From the NCBI GenBank assembly GCA_019420305.1, contig JAHZHL010000003.1, positions 163,643-227,642 on the forward strand: DNA of 64,000 nucleotides, in the 5' to 3' direction. This document shows positions 33,355 through 42,077 of this stretch, in pieces. The notes beneath the pieces were generated by a model that saw nothing but the letters and a program-made list of their open reading frames with translations, ran no database searches and had not been told where the DNA came from. Position 1 is the stretch's first letter, and every line of letters begins with the position of its first letter. The position numbers were made by a program, and so were the translations under genes. Source of the DNA: Bacillota bacterium (GTDB lineage Bacteria; Bacillota; Clostridia; Peptostreptococcales; Anaerovoracaceae).

Positions 33355-34290
33355 TCAATCCCTGAGTTTTTTTCCGGTCAGCGCCAGAAATACGGTTTCC
33401 AGAGTTACATCCGAATACTGAATATCGGAAACAGACGCACCGCTTTGCAGAATGCGGTCAATGATTTCACTCAGATTTTCCGCCTGTTCTCTGCTGATAA
33501 CCGCAAGTTCCTTTTCCCGCACATTGACGGAGAGAACCCCCGGTACCCCGCGCAGGCATTCTGCAAGTTTTTCATTAAAGGCGCCTCCTGTCACAAGCAG
33601 TGTTTTATTCTTTCCAACCTGCTGCTTCAGTTCCTCTTTTGTTCCTTTCGCAATTTCTTTTCCTTTATCCAGTACCGAAATCATCGTACACAGAGCCTCA
33701 ACCTCCTCCATGTAATGGGAGCAGTAGATGATGGTTGTTCCCTCCTCATTTCTCGCTTTAATCGCTTCCAGAATATAATTTCTTGACTGGGGATCAATTC
33801 CGACAGTCGGTTCGTCCATGATGAGGATCTTCGGGCTGTGAACCAGGGCGCAGGCAATGTTAAGCCTTCTCAGCATTCCTCCGGAAAATGTCCCGGACTG
33901 CTTTTTCGCAACCTGCTCCAAGCCTGTCATCTCCAGCGCCTTTTCCGTTCCCCTTTTCAGACTTGCCCCTCTGAGTCCGTACAGTTCGCCGAACAGCTTT
34001 ATATTTTCTTCCGCTGTATACTGCTGATACAGCGCGATATTCTGCGGAACCAGTCCGATCTTTTTCTGCACCAGACTGAATTCCCGGCTGATATCATGTC
34101 CGTATATGCGGATTTCACCGAAATCCGGACGGATGATATTACAGATCATCCGTATCGTTGTACTTTTTCCCGCTCCATTGGGGCCCAGCAGGCCATAGAT
34201 CTGTCCTTCCCCGATCTGCAGGTTCAGATGATCCACGACCCTTTGTCCGCCATATTCTTTTCCCGCGTCTTTCACCTCAATGATACTCAT
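33355..34290 (-). CDS. ABC transporter ATPase (LnrL/DrrA-like)
   Basis: A 311-residue ATPase. Walker A is GLLGPNGAGKSTTIRM, the signature is FSGGMLRRLNIA, and Walker B is ILIMDEPTVGID followed by the H-loop SHYMEEVE. The C-terminal 80 residues are the extra domain found in DrrA-type drug and lipid exporters. It energises the two permeases downstream. It sits 5 bases after the flavodoxin gene, within the long operon. An efflux or self-protection role for the pathway product is likely (inference). Confidence 0.92.
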   Translation of the reverse strand: MSIIEVKDAGKEYGGQRVVDHLNLQIGEGQIYGLLGPNGAGKSTTIRMICNIIRPDFGEIRIYGHDISREFSLVQKKIGLVPQNIALYQQYTAEENIKLFGELYGLRGASLKRGTEKALEMTGLEQVAKKQSGTFSGGMLRRLNIACALVHSPKILIMDEPTVGIDPQSRNYILEAIKARNEEGTTIIYCSHYMEEVEALCTMISVLDKGKEIAKGTKEELKQQVGKNKTLLVTGGAFNEKLAECLRGVPGVLSVNVREKELAVISREQAENLSEIIDRILQSGASVSDIQYSDVTLETVFLALTGKKLRD

Positions 34291-34295
34291 ATCGC

Positions 34296-34784
34296 TTACC
34301 TGTCTTCACAAACCCGGGATACAAAATCGCAGATCGCCTGCTGATCCAGATTTTCCATATGATCGGCATCCAGATTTTTCTTCTTTGCAATCGCCTTCAG
34401 CATTTTCCTGATCAGGAAATTCTGCTTTTTTAAATCACAGGCTCCGCCGAGATAATACATGGGGCAGTTTTCCATCCACGAATGATCCCGAACGGAATGT
34501 TCCAGAATCATACGGTGCGACTCCGCGCTGTCCAGTCCATGAACGAAAAACGTTACTTCTTTGTTTTTCAGTTCCCCGTTATTCATAAACTTCCTCATCT
34601 CTTTGCTGACGGTGCCCGCATAGATTCCACATCCGAGATACAGCTGATCATATTGTGACACCGGAATGTCCTGTGATTTCTCCAAATCATAATAATCAAT
34701 CGATTCTGCCGCTCTTTTCCGAATCTGATCAACGGTATCCCTTGTGGTTCCGTTTTTTGAAATATATACAACTGCTTTTTTCAT
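34296..34784 (-). CDS. Flavodoxin-domain protein
   Basis: A 162-residue protein with YISKNGTTRDTVDQI, the FMN-phosphate loop of the flavodoxin fold (T/S-x-T/N-G-x-T form), followed by LGCGIYAGTVSKEMRKF, similar to protoporphyrinogen-oxidase HemG-type flavodoxins. It is a soluble electron carrier or FMN oxidoreductase. Its ATG overlaps the stop of the glycosyltransferase gene by 4 bases. In this operon it may supply electrons to the radical SAM enzyme or the aldehyde oxidoreductase (inference). Confidence 0.8.
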   Translation of the reverse strand: MKKAVVYISKNGTTRDTVDQIRKRAAESIDYYDLEKSQDIPVSQYDQLYLGCGIYAGTVSKEMRKFMNNGELKNKEVTFFVHGLDSAESHRMILEHSVRDHSWMENCPMYYLGGACDLKKQNFLIRKMLKAIAKKKNLDADHMENLDQQAICDFVSRVCEDR

Positions 34785-35998
34785 CTCGCGTCCTCCTTTA
34801 TATACTCCTGAATCATCCTTTCTGCCGCTCCGGTGTAACCCATAGCTTCCTGCAGACCCCGGCTCTGTTTTTTCAGATTTTCCTGCACATCCGGCTGCCC
34901 GACAATAGAATCTGCCAGTCTTCGCATTTCCTGTCTGTCGATTTTCTTTTTATAATAGCCGGCTCCGCAGCGATATTTGGTAATCAGCTTCGCTGTATTA
35001 ATCTGCTCGGGGCTTACCGGGCAGATGAGCAGCGGGGTTTCATATAAAAGCGCAGTTGTAACTCCGTTGAAGCCGCCGTGGGAAATAAAAAGGGCGGATT
35101 CGTTTACAACTCTGCGATAATCCTCGAAATTCAGATTGTCATAAACCGTTACATTGGAATAAGACTCTAAATCGTCAATATTGTGCCGCTTGTTCCCTGC
35201 CAGCGTAATCACATACTCATAGCCGAAATGTTTTGTCGCTTCGATACAGTCCCTGAAAAAATGCGGCCGCAGCGAAACGGTTCCCAGGGAGATAAAAATT
35301 TTATCTTTTCTGACCGGAGGCGGCAGTGTCTTCTGATGATCCGCGCCGAGAAACAGGACGTTTTCGGGATATTTCTCGCCGCCCGGGTGAAAAATTCTCG
35401 ATGTCATAACCAGACACAGGCCGTCGCCTCTCGCCATCACCTGAGAAATGTTTTCCACAATCGGTTTTCCGTATCTGCGGTTTACTCTCCGGATTACCCC
35501 CATAATATCAAACATACGGATGCCTTGCGTTAAAATCATATAGGCGATGGCATTTTTAAAATACGGATCCGTCTCATAAACAATTTCATCTGCCAGGATA
35601 CTGGAAAAGAATTTGCATACCGGAACCCCGCAGTATCTCGCCGCGGCCCTTCCCCATATGGCAAACTGATCGCAGACAACCACACATGGCTGCTCCTGTT
35701 CCATCTGCTGAATCGTGAAATCGATCAGAAGTTCCGCGTCCCGGTAAAATGTACTCAACATAGTCAGCATCCTGTGATGGATCTTCCTTTTTTCCCCGAT
35801 TTCATTAAAATACTGCCGGAACGGTTCCGGATACGGCCGGAGCTCAAGATTCCGGATGTGTTCCAGCTTGTGAAAATGCTCCGCGGTTGTATAAAATACC
35901 ATTTCCACGCCTTTTTCTCCCAGCGCCTCACACAGTCCGATCTGCGGGTTCACATGACCTGCCAGCGGGAAAGAAAAAAACAAGATTTTTTTGAACAT
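34781..35998 (-). CDS. GT1-family glycosyltransferase (macrolide/lipid type)
   Basis: A 405-residue GT-B glycosyltransferase from the ATG at 35998 (SD GAGAGGGG). N-terminal LFFSFPLAGHVNPQIGLCEA and C-terminal ALFISHGGFNGVTTALLYET plus PEQINTAKLI are the UDP-sugar-binding parts of the YjiC/MGT group, which glycosylates macrolides, sterols and lipids. It overlaps the flavodoxin gene and is followed upstream by the KAS gene (16-base gap). It probably adds a sugar to the lipid-like product made by the operon. No membrane anchor. Confidence 0.87.
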   Translation of the reverse strand: MFKKILFFSFPLAGHVNPQIGLCEALGEKGVEMVFYTTAEHFHKLEHIRNLELRPYPEPFRQYFNEIGEKRKIHHRMLTMLSTFYRDAELLIDFTIQQMEQEQPCVVVCDQFAIWGRAAARYCGVPVCKFFSSILADEIVYETDPYFKNAIAYMILTQGIRMFDIMGVIRRVNRRYGKPIVENISQVMARGDGLCLVMTSRIFHPGGEKYPENVLFLGADHQKTLPPPVRKDKIFISLGTVSLRPHFFRDCIEATKHFGYEYVITLAGNKRHNIDDLESYSNVTVYDNLNFEDYRRVVNESALFISHGGFNGVTTALLYETPLLICPVSPEQINTAKLITKYRCGAGYYKKKIDRQEMRRLADSIVGQPDVQENLKKQSRGLQEAMGYTGAAERMIQEYIKEDAR

Positions 35999-36014
35999 AA
36001 AACCCCTCTCTTTG

Positions 36015-37229
36015 CTATGCTTTCTTCCATACAATCGACGCGTTATGCCCGCCAAAGCCGAAGGAATTGGAAAGTACCACATCAATCTCCCTGTCGCGGC
36101 TCACATTTGGCGTATAATCCAGATCCAGTTCCGGATCCGAGTTTTCATAGTGAATGGTCGGTGTAATTTTACTATGCCGGAGACTCTGAAGCGATACAAT
36201 CCCTTCAATCGCGCCGCAGGCCGCTACCGTATGCCCCAGCATGGACTTTACGGAAGTGACGCTCAATTCTTTCTGATGTTTTCCAAAAATTCTTTTAATG
36301 GCCATTGTCTCGTATTTATCGTTGAGATAAGTGGAGGTTCCGTGGGCATTAACGCAGTCCACCTGATCGGCATTGATTTCTGCCGCTTTCATCGCCATGC
36401 GCATGCATTTTTCCATCCCTTCCCCGTCTTTGCACGGAGCTGTGATATCGGCCGCTTCGCTGATGAACGCAGAGCCCAGAATTTCTCCATAGACTTCCGC
36501 GTTTCTTCTTTGCGCGTGTTCCTCGGATTCCAGAATCAGTACGCCCGCGCCTTCTCCCATTACAAAACCGTCCCGATCCGCGGTAAACGGGCGGCACGCT
36601 TTCTCCGGATCCGGATTGCTGGACATGGCCAGAATCTGATTAAAGCCCCGGATATACTCCGGCTGAACGCTTGCGTCCGAACCGCCCGCAATTACAACGT
36701 CCGCCATCCCGGAGCGTATGAGGTGCTCTCCCAGAATCAGCGCGTAGGCGGAAGATGCGCAGGCAGAGGAAACGTTAAAGTTGGCGCCCCCGAATCCGTA
36801 CCGGATCGTCGTCCAGGCACTGATGGAATTGGGCATGGTCTTTACGATATAATGGGCCTGGCTTTTTTTATCTGTAATCGCATTATTTGTAGAAACTACG
36901 CCCATAATAACCGCTACCCGGTCCTTATCCACCGCGTTTTTCGTGATTCCGCTCTGCTCAACCGCTTCGTGAACTGCCAGCATCCCCATCTTTGTATTGA
37001 TCGTCATCTGTTTGGACTCTCTTCTGCCAAACAGGTCTTTGGCTTTTGCTTCCACACAGTACGGATCGATTTCCGCCGCCACCTGGGTATCGAATCCTTC
37101 CGGATCGAACCCTTTAATCCGCCGGACTCCGTTTTTTCCTTCGCAGAGCGCCTTCCAGCATTCCCCGGTACTGGTACCCAGGGAAGAAACCATTCCCATT
37201 CCTGTTACATAAATCTTTTTGTGCTTCAA
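36015..37229 (-). CDS. Beta-ketoacyl-ACP synthase II-type (FabF-like)
   Basis: A 404-residue ketosynthase. The nucleophile Cys is in SSACASSAYALILG, followed by the two His in NAHGTST and SMLGHT, so the Cys-His-His triad is complete. VTGMGMVSSLGTS begins the fold. The start is TTG at 37229 with AGGAGG 8 bases upstream; it overlaps the stop of the dehydrogenase gene by 3 bases. It should elongate an acyl chain with malonyl-ACP inside this operon. A genome fabF should exist elsewhere, so this is a pathway-specific copy. No chain-length-factor partner is seen. Confidence 0.92.
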   Translation of the reverse strand: MKHKKIYVTGMGMVSSLGTSTGECWKALCEGKNGVRRIKGFDPEGFDTQVAAEIDPYCVEAKAKDLFGRRESKQMTINTKMGMLAVHEAVEQSGITKNAVDKDRVAVIMGVVSTNNAITDKKSQAHYIVKTMPNSISAWTTIRYGFGGANFNVSSACASSAYALILGEHLIRSGMADVVIAGGSDASVQPEYIRGFNQILAMSSNPDPEKACRPFTADRDGFVMGEGAGVLILESEEHAQRRNAEVYGEILGSAFISEAADITAPCKDGEGMEKCMRMAMKAAEINADQVDCVNAHGTSTYLNDKYETMAIKRIFGKHQKELSVTSVKSMLGHTVAACGAIEGIVSLQSLRHSKITPTIHYENSDPELDLDYTPNVSRDREIDVVLSNSFGFGGHNASIVWKKA

Positions 37230-38356
37230 TTTATTTTCCTCCTGTTCCAGATGCGATAATCACCTGCCCGATAAAAGCTGCAGGGCAATGCCTCGTAATT
37301 CCGGCTTAATATTTCTTTTATTCTCTCTTCTCCCATTTCCCGGAGAATTTCTTCCGGATTCCGGGCGATTCCCAGAATATCCCTGCATGCATCCAGCGTC
37401 TGCCTTATATCCAGACGATCGTCCTGAAAAATTTGTGTCATATAGTTTACATACAGCGCTTCAAATCTTTCCAGTATTTCCTTGTGTTCCGCCGCGCTTC
37501 CTCTCTCGGATTTCTGCCTTCCGGTATCCCGGCAGTACTGTTCGAAGGTGCAGTCCCCGTAATTTTCATGAATATCGGCAACAGCGCTTTTAAACCCATG
37601 ATAAAAGGCCTCGTTTTCTTCTTCCTCAAAGTATTTCACACAATTATAGACAATGAGATTTCCTGTTGTATTCAGAATTTCAAAGATCCCCAGCATCATA
37701 AAGTTTTCTTTCAGAATGGAATCAATGGCTTCTGTACTGAGAGAACAGCATTCATAGATTCGAAAGGCTTCGTTCATCAGAACGAAAATCAGCTTTGAAA
37801 ACAACAGATTGAAAGGTTCCGGCAGAAGAACATAATTTCGCCCTGACTGCTCCACAAGTTCCTTTATTTTTCGCAGGCACTGACGGGACACGGAATCGCT
37901 GTAATTGATTTCAACTGTACGGATCAGACTTCCGGGATAAAAGGCGTGCAGCCCCGCGCACCGCTGCGGCTGCTTTGCCTTTTCAAAAATACGTTCCAGC
38001 GGAATCGAAGATGTATTGGTCAGAAGAATACATTCCGGATCCACATAATCTTCCAGGCTTTGAAACAGCTCCTGTTTGGCTGACAGATCTTCGGTAATTG
38101 TTTCGATCACAAAATCACTGCCTTCCGCGTCTTTTCTGTCTGCAGAGACCAGTATCTCATTCAGCCTCTGTTGCTTTTTTTCTTCTGTCCAGCCTTTTGT
38201 CTTTTTTATCCGTTTCAGCCTTTTCTCCGCATATCTTCGCGCCTCTTGCTCTGCTTTCGGATTTCTTCCAATCCAGGCAAGCTGCGCGTCTGATTCCAGA
38301 AACACGTCCAAGAGCTCTTTTCCCATCTTTCCCCAGCCGAAAATACTTATTTTCAT
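37226..38356 (-). CDS. 3-hydroxyacyl-CoA dehydrogenase
   Basis: A 376-residue protein. The N-terminal Rossmann domain starts IFGWGKMGKELLDVFL (GxGxxG with the first Gly changed to WG-K-MG). SDFVIETITEDLSAKQELFQ and LLTNTSSIPLERI match the 3HCDH family. HAFYPGSLIRTVEI carries the conserved His region. It would interconvert 3-ketoacyl and 3-hydroxyacyl thioesters using NAD(P). The C-terminal domain is longer than in Hbd (about 280 residues), perhaps to bind an ACP. It overlaps both neighbours. Confidence 0.85.
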   Translation of the reverse strand: MKISIFGWGKMGKELLDVFLESDAQLAWIGRNPKAEQEARRYAEKRLKRIKKTKGWTEEKKQQRLNEILVSADRKDAEGSDFVIETITEDLSAKQELFQSLEDYVDPECILLTNTSSIPLERIFEKAKQPQRCAGLHAFYPGSLIRTVEINYSDSVSRQCLRKIKELVEQSGRNYVLLPEPFNLLFSKLIFVLMNEAFRIYECCSLSTEAIDSILKENFMMLGIFEILNTTGNLIVYNCVKYFEEEENEAFYHGFKSAVADIHENYGDCTFEQYCRDTGRQKSERGSAAEHKEILERFEALYVNYMTQIFQDDRLDIRQTLDACRDILGIARNPEEILREMGEERIKEILSRNYEALPCSFYRAGDYRIWNRRKIN

Positions 38357-39768
38357 GATACCGCTTCCACTCTTTCCTTTTCTTCGGCGCTGCCGTACTG
38401 CCTGATAAATTTCCGGCGCGAAGCAGCCGCCAGCTTGTAAAGTTCTGTCACTTTATCGTAAAAAACCGGCTCCGGAAGTTTTGTGTCAAAGACTGCGTTT
38501 GTCAGATTGTAATAGTCAAAATCCGAAATCGTAATCCTGTCTTTGTACATCTCCCACTGGGCAGTCCCCGGGAACGGCGTCAGAATTGTAAAACCGGAAT
38601 GAAAAATCGCGTTTTCCTCCACAAATTGTCCCAGAGCCTCAAAGTCCCGCTCCACATAATCCGGGGTCACCATATAATTGCCGTTTACTTTCATTCCCAG
38701 CTGATTCAGAATCCGCAGCGCGTCGATTGTATCCTGAACGGTACTGTTCTTTCCATAATTCTTCAGTTCTTCTTCATTAACAGATTCCAGACCGCAGATT
38801 GCCACCCGCACTCCTGCCCGGTAGGCAAGCTCCATGATTTCCGGATGGCGGATCACAAAGTCTGTCCGTACATCTACAATATACTGATGATGATCCAGTC
38901 CCTCCTCCAGAATCCGGGTAAAAAGCTGCCGCGCCTTTCCTAGATCGCCGAAGGTATTCGCGTCACAGAACCGGATAATCGGATAGCGTTCCATATGCTT
39001 GATTTCTCTGAGAATCAGATCCACACTTTTGTGGAAATACTGTCCTCCCGCTACCGGCCAGATTGTACAGAAGTTGCATTTATGCGTACATCCCTGGGAA
39101 GTACTGATATACTGAATCCTTTTTTTCTCATACGGAATAATATAATCATAGCGATCCGTCAGAGCGCGGTTAGGCATAATCTCATCCATGATGAAGTGCT
39201 CCTTGATCTCCTGATAAGAAAACTCGCTCAGTTTTTTGGTGTACCGCATCCCGGCCGCGGAAGGAAACGCGAGTCCCGGAATATGGCTGAAATCAGCCTT
39301 GGAGCCGTTTTCTCTGAGTTCCAGGATCACGTCTCGGAAGCTTCGCTTTCCCAACCCCACCGCAATGATATCCGCTTTTGAATCCGCAAAGTCCTCCGTA
39401 CACAAAGTCGGATGAAGCCCTCCCGCCTGTGTGATAATCGAGGGATCTATTTTTTTAATCAGTTCCAGCATCTTTTTTACGGAGTTGTACTGGGCAGTAA
39501 TACAGGTAAATCCGACAAAATCCGGCTGAAAATCCCGCACCGTTTTTTCCAGATGCGCAAGGCAGTCATAGTCCGGATTCTGATCCTGTTCGGTTTTCTG
39601 ATCCAGAATAAGGATTTCTTCATCCGGAATTACCCCCGCCAGCTCGTTCAGAGCCAGAGGCGGCCCTACCATAACCCGCAGGGACATCGCTTTGCGCCCC
39701 GCCTCATCGGAAAATTCCAGCATACGCATTTTATGCGGGATCGGGGGATTTACTAACAGAACTTTCAT
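38353..39768 (-). CDS. B12-binding-domain radical SAM protein
   Basis: A 471-residue protein from the ATG at 39768 (AAAGGAG upstream). Residues 1-140 are a B12-binding-like Rossmann domain (GFTCITAQYNSVKKMLE, TQAGGLHPT). The radical SAM domain has TSQGCTHKCNFCTIW, giving the C-x3-C-x2-C cluster motif, and DANTFGDLGKARQLF. Such class B enzymes methylate unreactive carbons or rearrange lipids (hopanoids, ladderane-type clusters, bacteriochlorophyll). A role as chain-modifying enzyme of this pathway fits. It overlaps the phosphatidyltransferase gene by 38 bases. Confidence 0.87.
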   Translation of the reverse strand: MKVLLVNPPIPHKMRMLEFSDEAGRKAMSLRVMVGPPLALNELAGVIPDEEILILDQKTEQDQNPDYDCLAHLEKTVRDFQPDFVGFTCITAQYNSVKKMLELIKKIDPSIITQAGGLHPTLCTEDFADSKADIIAVGLGKRSFRDVILELRENGSKADFSHIPGLAFPSAAGMRYTKKLSEFSYQEIKEHFIMDEIMPNRALTDRYDYIIPYEKKRIQYISTSQGCTHKCNFCTIWPVAGGQYFHKSVDLILREIKHMERYPIIRFCDANTFGDLGKARQLFTRILEEGLDHHQYIVDVRTDFVIRHPEIMELAYRAGVRVAICGLESVNEEELKNYGKNSTVQDTIDALRILNQLGMKVNGNYMVTPDYVERDFEALGQFVEENAIFHSGFTILTPFPGTAQWEMYKDRITISDFDYYNLTNAVFDTKLPEPVFYDKVTELYKLAAASRRKFIRQYGSAEEKERVEAVS

Positions 39769-40369
39769 TTCTAAGAATCTCCTTTCCGAAAGCATTCTCC
39801 GCTTTCGCACCTTTTTTGAATTTCAGCCAACTGACAGCTACGGTCGCTCCTGTGAGCGCCGCGCTGTACCCGTACAGAAGGGAATACGCCTCTGCACCCG
39901 CGAACCGGCAGAGAACCACTACCAGCAACGGTGTCAGATAGTAGACCGCGCTCAGAATTCTTCCCGGCCGATCATAATAATAGACCCTCCCGCCTTTTTT
40001 CTCTTTATACTTTTTCATCCGGGAGCAAATCAGAAATTCCGCCAGCTTGCCGGAGACAGCCAGCAGCAGCCAGTACGGCAGCACCCCTCTGACGCAGAGC
40101 AGTCCAAGGCTTCCCAGAATATAAACGGAATCACAGAACAGATCCAGACGCGCACCTTTCTCGGTAACCGCCTGCCATTTTCTCGCAAGCCTTCCGTCGA
40201 GAAAGTCGCTGGCATATACGCATCCCGCGGTCATCACTGTCCAGAAAGACCATAGGTTCCCGCCGCCGATCACAGCGGCTTCTGTCTCTGCCAGAAACAA
40301 TATGGTCAGAGGAATTCGCAGCAGTGTGATCAGATTCACGCACAAGATTTGCCTGAACTTCTTTTTCAT
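39731..40369 (-). CDS. CDP-alcohol phosphatidyltransferase
   Basis: A 212-residue membrane enzyme from the ATG at 40369. The family motif D-x2-DG-x2-AR-x8-G-x3-D-x3-D is complete: SDFLDGRLARKW, then GARLDLFCDS. About six membrane helices. It moves a phosphatidyl group from CDP-diacylglycerol (or a CDP-alcohol) onto an alcohol acceptor, such as glycerol-phosphate or inositol-phosphate. Placing it in a chain-building operon suggests that the acyl product is assembled into a phospholipid headgroup structure (inference). It starts 1 base before the next upstream gene ends. Confidence 0.88.
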   Translation of the reverse strand: MKKKFRQILCVNLITLLRIPLTILFLAETEAAVIGGGNLWSFWTVMTAGCVYASDFLDGRLARKWQAVTEKGARLDLFCDSVYILGSLGLLCVRGVLPYWLLLAVSGKLAEFLICSRMKKYKEKKGGRVYYYDRPGRILSAVYYLTPLLVVVLCRFAGAEAYSLLYGYSAALTGATVAVSWLKFKKGAKAENAFGKEILRNESSVSKSPDPA

Positions 40370-40370
40370 T

Positions 40371-40934
40371 TCATTCCCCCGCGATTTCCTGTCCCCAGTT
40401 TCGGGCGCAGTTTTCCTCATCTAAATACATCTGTTTGGAAATTTTTCCAATCTTTTTCAGCGGATGCGCGGAAAACCACTGTTCCACAGCTTCCAGCTCC
40501 GGCGCGCTTTCCAGCATTCCGGTGGCGCAAAAAGCGACTTCCGCCTTTCCGTAATTCCGAATCGACTTCACATAATCTTCTATCAGAGGGGAACAGGCTC
40601 CCATATACACAGGACTGCTGAAAACAACCAGATCGTATCCGGACAGGTCGTCGGACAATTCCGGATTTACAGTGGTAATTCGCACCCGGTATCCGCTTTT
40701 ACAGATGCCGTCCGCGAGATCCCGCGCCACGTCTTCTGAAAAAGAGGTTCTTCCCGGCTGATAGATTACCAGCGCACTGGCGTTCCTGCCGCCCTGTCCA
40801 TCCAGCATAATATCAATCCCTGTATGCACCGTGGTATTCGCCCGTGATGCCCAAAAAAACCATCCTGCTGCGATTATTACAATCAGCAGAATAATGGCAA
40901 TCACATATTTTTTTCGCGATTTTTTCCCTCTCAT
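40371..40934 (-). CDS. Membrane-anchored flavodoxin-like protein
   Basis: A 187-residue protein. One N-terminal membrane helix (YVIAIILLIVIIAAGWFFWA) is followed by a flavodoxin-like domain: ALVIYQPGRTSFSEDVARDL as phosphate loop, LVVFSSPVYMGACSPLIEDY as the second FMN loop. It should carry electrons at the membrane surface. The topology is not certain, since a positive N-terminus (MRGKKSRKK) would put the flavodoxin outside or leave it as a signal anchor. It overlaps the KAS III-like gene (ATGA). Confidence 0.72.
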   Translation of the reverse strand: MRGKKSRKKYVIAIILLIVIIAAGWFFWASRANTTVHTGIDIMLDGQGGRNASALVIYQPGRTSFSEDVARDLADGICKSGYRVRITTVNPELSDDLSGYDLVVFSSPVYMGACSPLIEDYVKSIRNYGKAEVAFCATGMLESAPELEAVEQWFSAHPLKKIGKISKQMYLDEENCARNWGQEIAGE

Positions 40935-42064
40935 GCCCGCTTCTCCCCGCCGCGGTAACGAAGCGAAAATCCGGCCTGCATAAACTTGCTTACCTCCATG
41001 ACAAAACTGAGAATCAGATCTCCGTCTTTAAAGGTCTTTTCTCTGAGCACTTTATCAATCGAAATCAATCCTGCGGGAGGACCTACGTACCCGCTTTTTT
41101 CCAGAGAATTAAATATTATATCCTGGGAGATTCCGATACTTGCGCATTCCTCAGAGATCAGATTCCGGACGGATTTTGAAGGCATATTGACTACAAAAGC
41201 GGCAAGCTCTTTTACATTGATTTCTTTTTGCGCCAGCATCCGTTTCAGCGCGTGGAAAAAGATGGTCTGCCCGTCCTCTTCCATAGCGTATTCATTCAGA
41301 ACGTTGATATACAGCTGCTTAATATGATGGGCTCCTCTTTCATATTCTTCTTTCGGGTTTGTCAGGTAATACTGATAGCGGTTGCCCATGGCGGACGGCT
41401 TTGAAACGCCGCCGGACTCCACATAGGTATGCTCCAGATAGAAGCCTTCACTTTCATCCTCTTCATCTGCGGCAGTCAGAACGAATGCCCCGGCACCGTC
41501 ACACAGATACCAGCGGAGGAAAATATCCTCTTTTGTGAGAATTTCCTGATTGTAATATTCCGGAACAAAGCAGGAGCTGATCACATTGGAGGACACGACC
41601 AGTATATTCTTGTATTCTCCGAGGAGCAGAAAGCTGTGAGCCAGTTTAACGGCTTTGTACACAGAAGTGCAGTTCGCATGAATCTGATATTCCGCGCAGC
41701 GTCCCATTCCAAGTTCACCCTGCAGCCTCGCGGACATGGGAGGCATCTGATGGGAATATCCCCCCGCATAAATCAGACAGTCTATCTCCGAAAGATCCAT
41801 CCCCGCGTCCGCAAGCGCCAGCTTTGCCGCCTTTACCGACAAAGAGAGATTGTCTTCGTCCATTGTTCTTGTTTCAGAGTTAAATGCGTAGTGTGTATAC
41901 TCTACTCCCAACATTTCCTTCATAACCGGCTGAATCCGCTCGGTCCACTTTTTTATTTTCTCCGGAGCCCGGTCAAACAGCCCCAGATAGTCATTGATCT
42001 CATCAAAAGGAACTGTGTTCTTCGCGAGCGCGGTGCTCGTACCGATAAGTTTTGCCTGTTTCAT
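40931..42064 (-). CDS. Divergent beta-ketoacyl-ACP synthase III-like protein
   Basis: A 377-residue thiolase-fold protein. The nucleophile is kept: HANCTSVYKAVKLAHSFLL. DCLIYAGGYSHQMPPMSA and CDGAGAFVLTAADEED are FabH-like. The catalytic His normally found in PHQAN is missing: the equivalent stretch reads VVNMPSKSVRN. The Asn of GNTSAAS is also changed, to SGYVGPPAG. It may therefore act as a priming acyltransferase or with a different mechanism rather than a normal decarboxylating KAS III. Related altered FabH proteins (ChlB3/CerJ type) catalyse acyl transfer. The alignment is by eye. Confidence 0.82.
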   Translation of the reverse strand: MKQAKLIGTSTALAKNTVPFDEINDYLGLFDRAPEKIKKWTERIQPVMKEMLGVEYTHYAFNSETRTMDEDNLSLSVKAAKLALADAGMDLSEIDCLIYAGGYSHQMPPMSARLQGELGMGRCAEYQIHANCTSVYKAVKLAHSFLLLGEYKNILVVSSNVISSCFVPEYYNQEILTKEDIFLRWYLCDGAGAFVLTAADEEDESEGFYLEHTYVESGGVSKPSAMGNRYQYYLTNPKEEYERGAHHIKQLYINVLNEYAMEEDGQTIFFHALKRMLAQKEINVKELAAFVVNMPSKSVRNLISEECASIGISQDIIFNSLEKSGYVGPPAGLISIDKVLREKTFKDGDLILSFVMEVSKFMQAGFSLRYRGGEKRA

Positions 42065-42077
42065 TTTCCTTTCCTTT

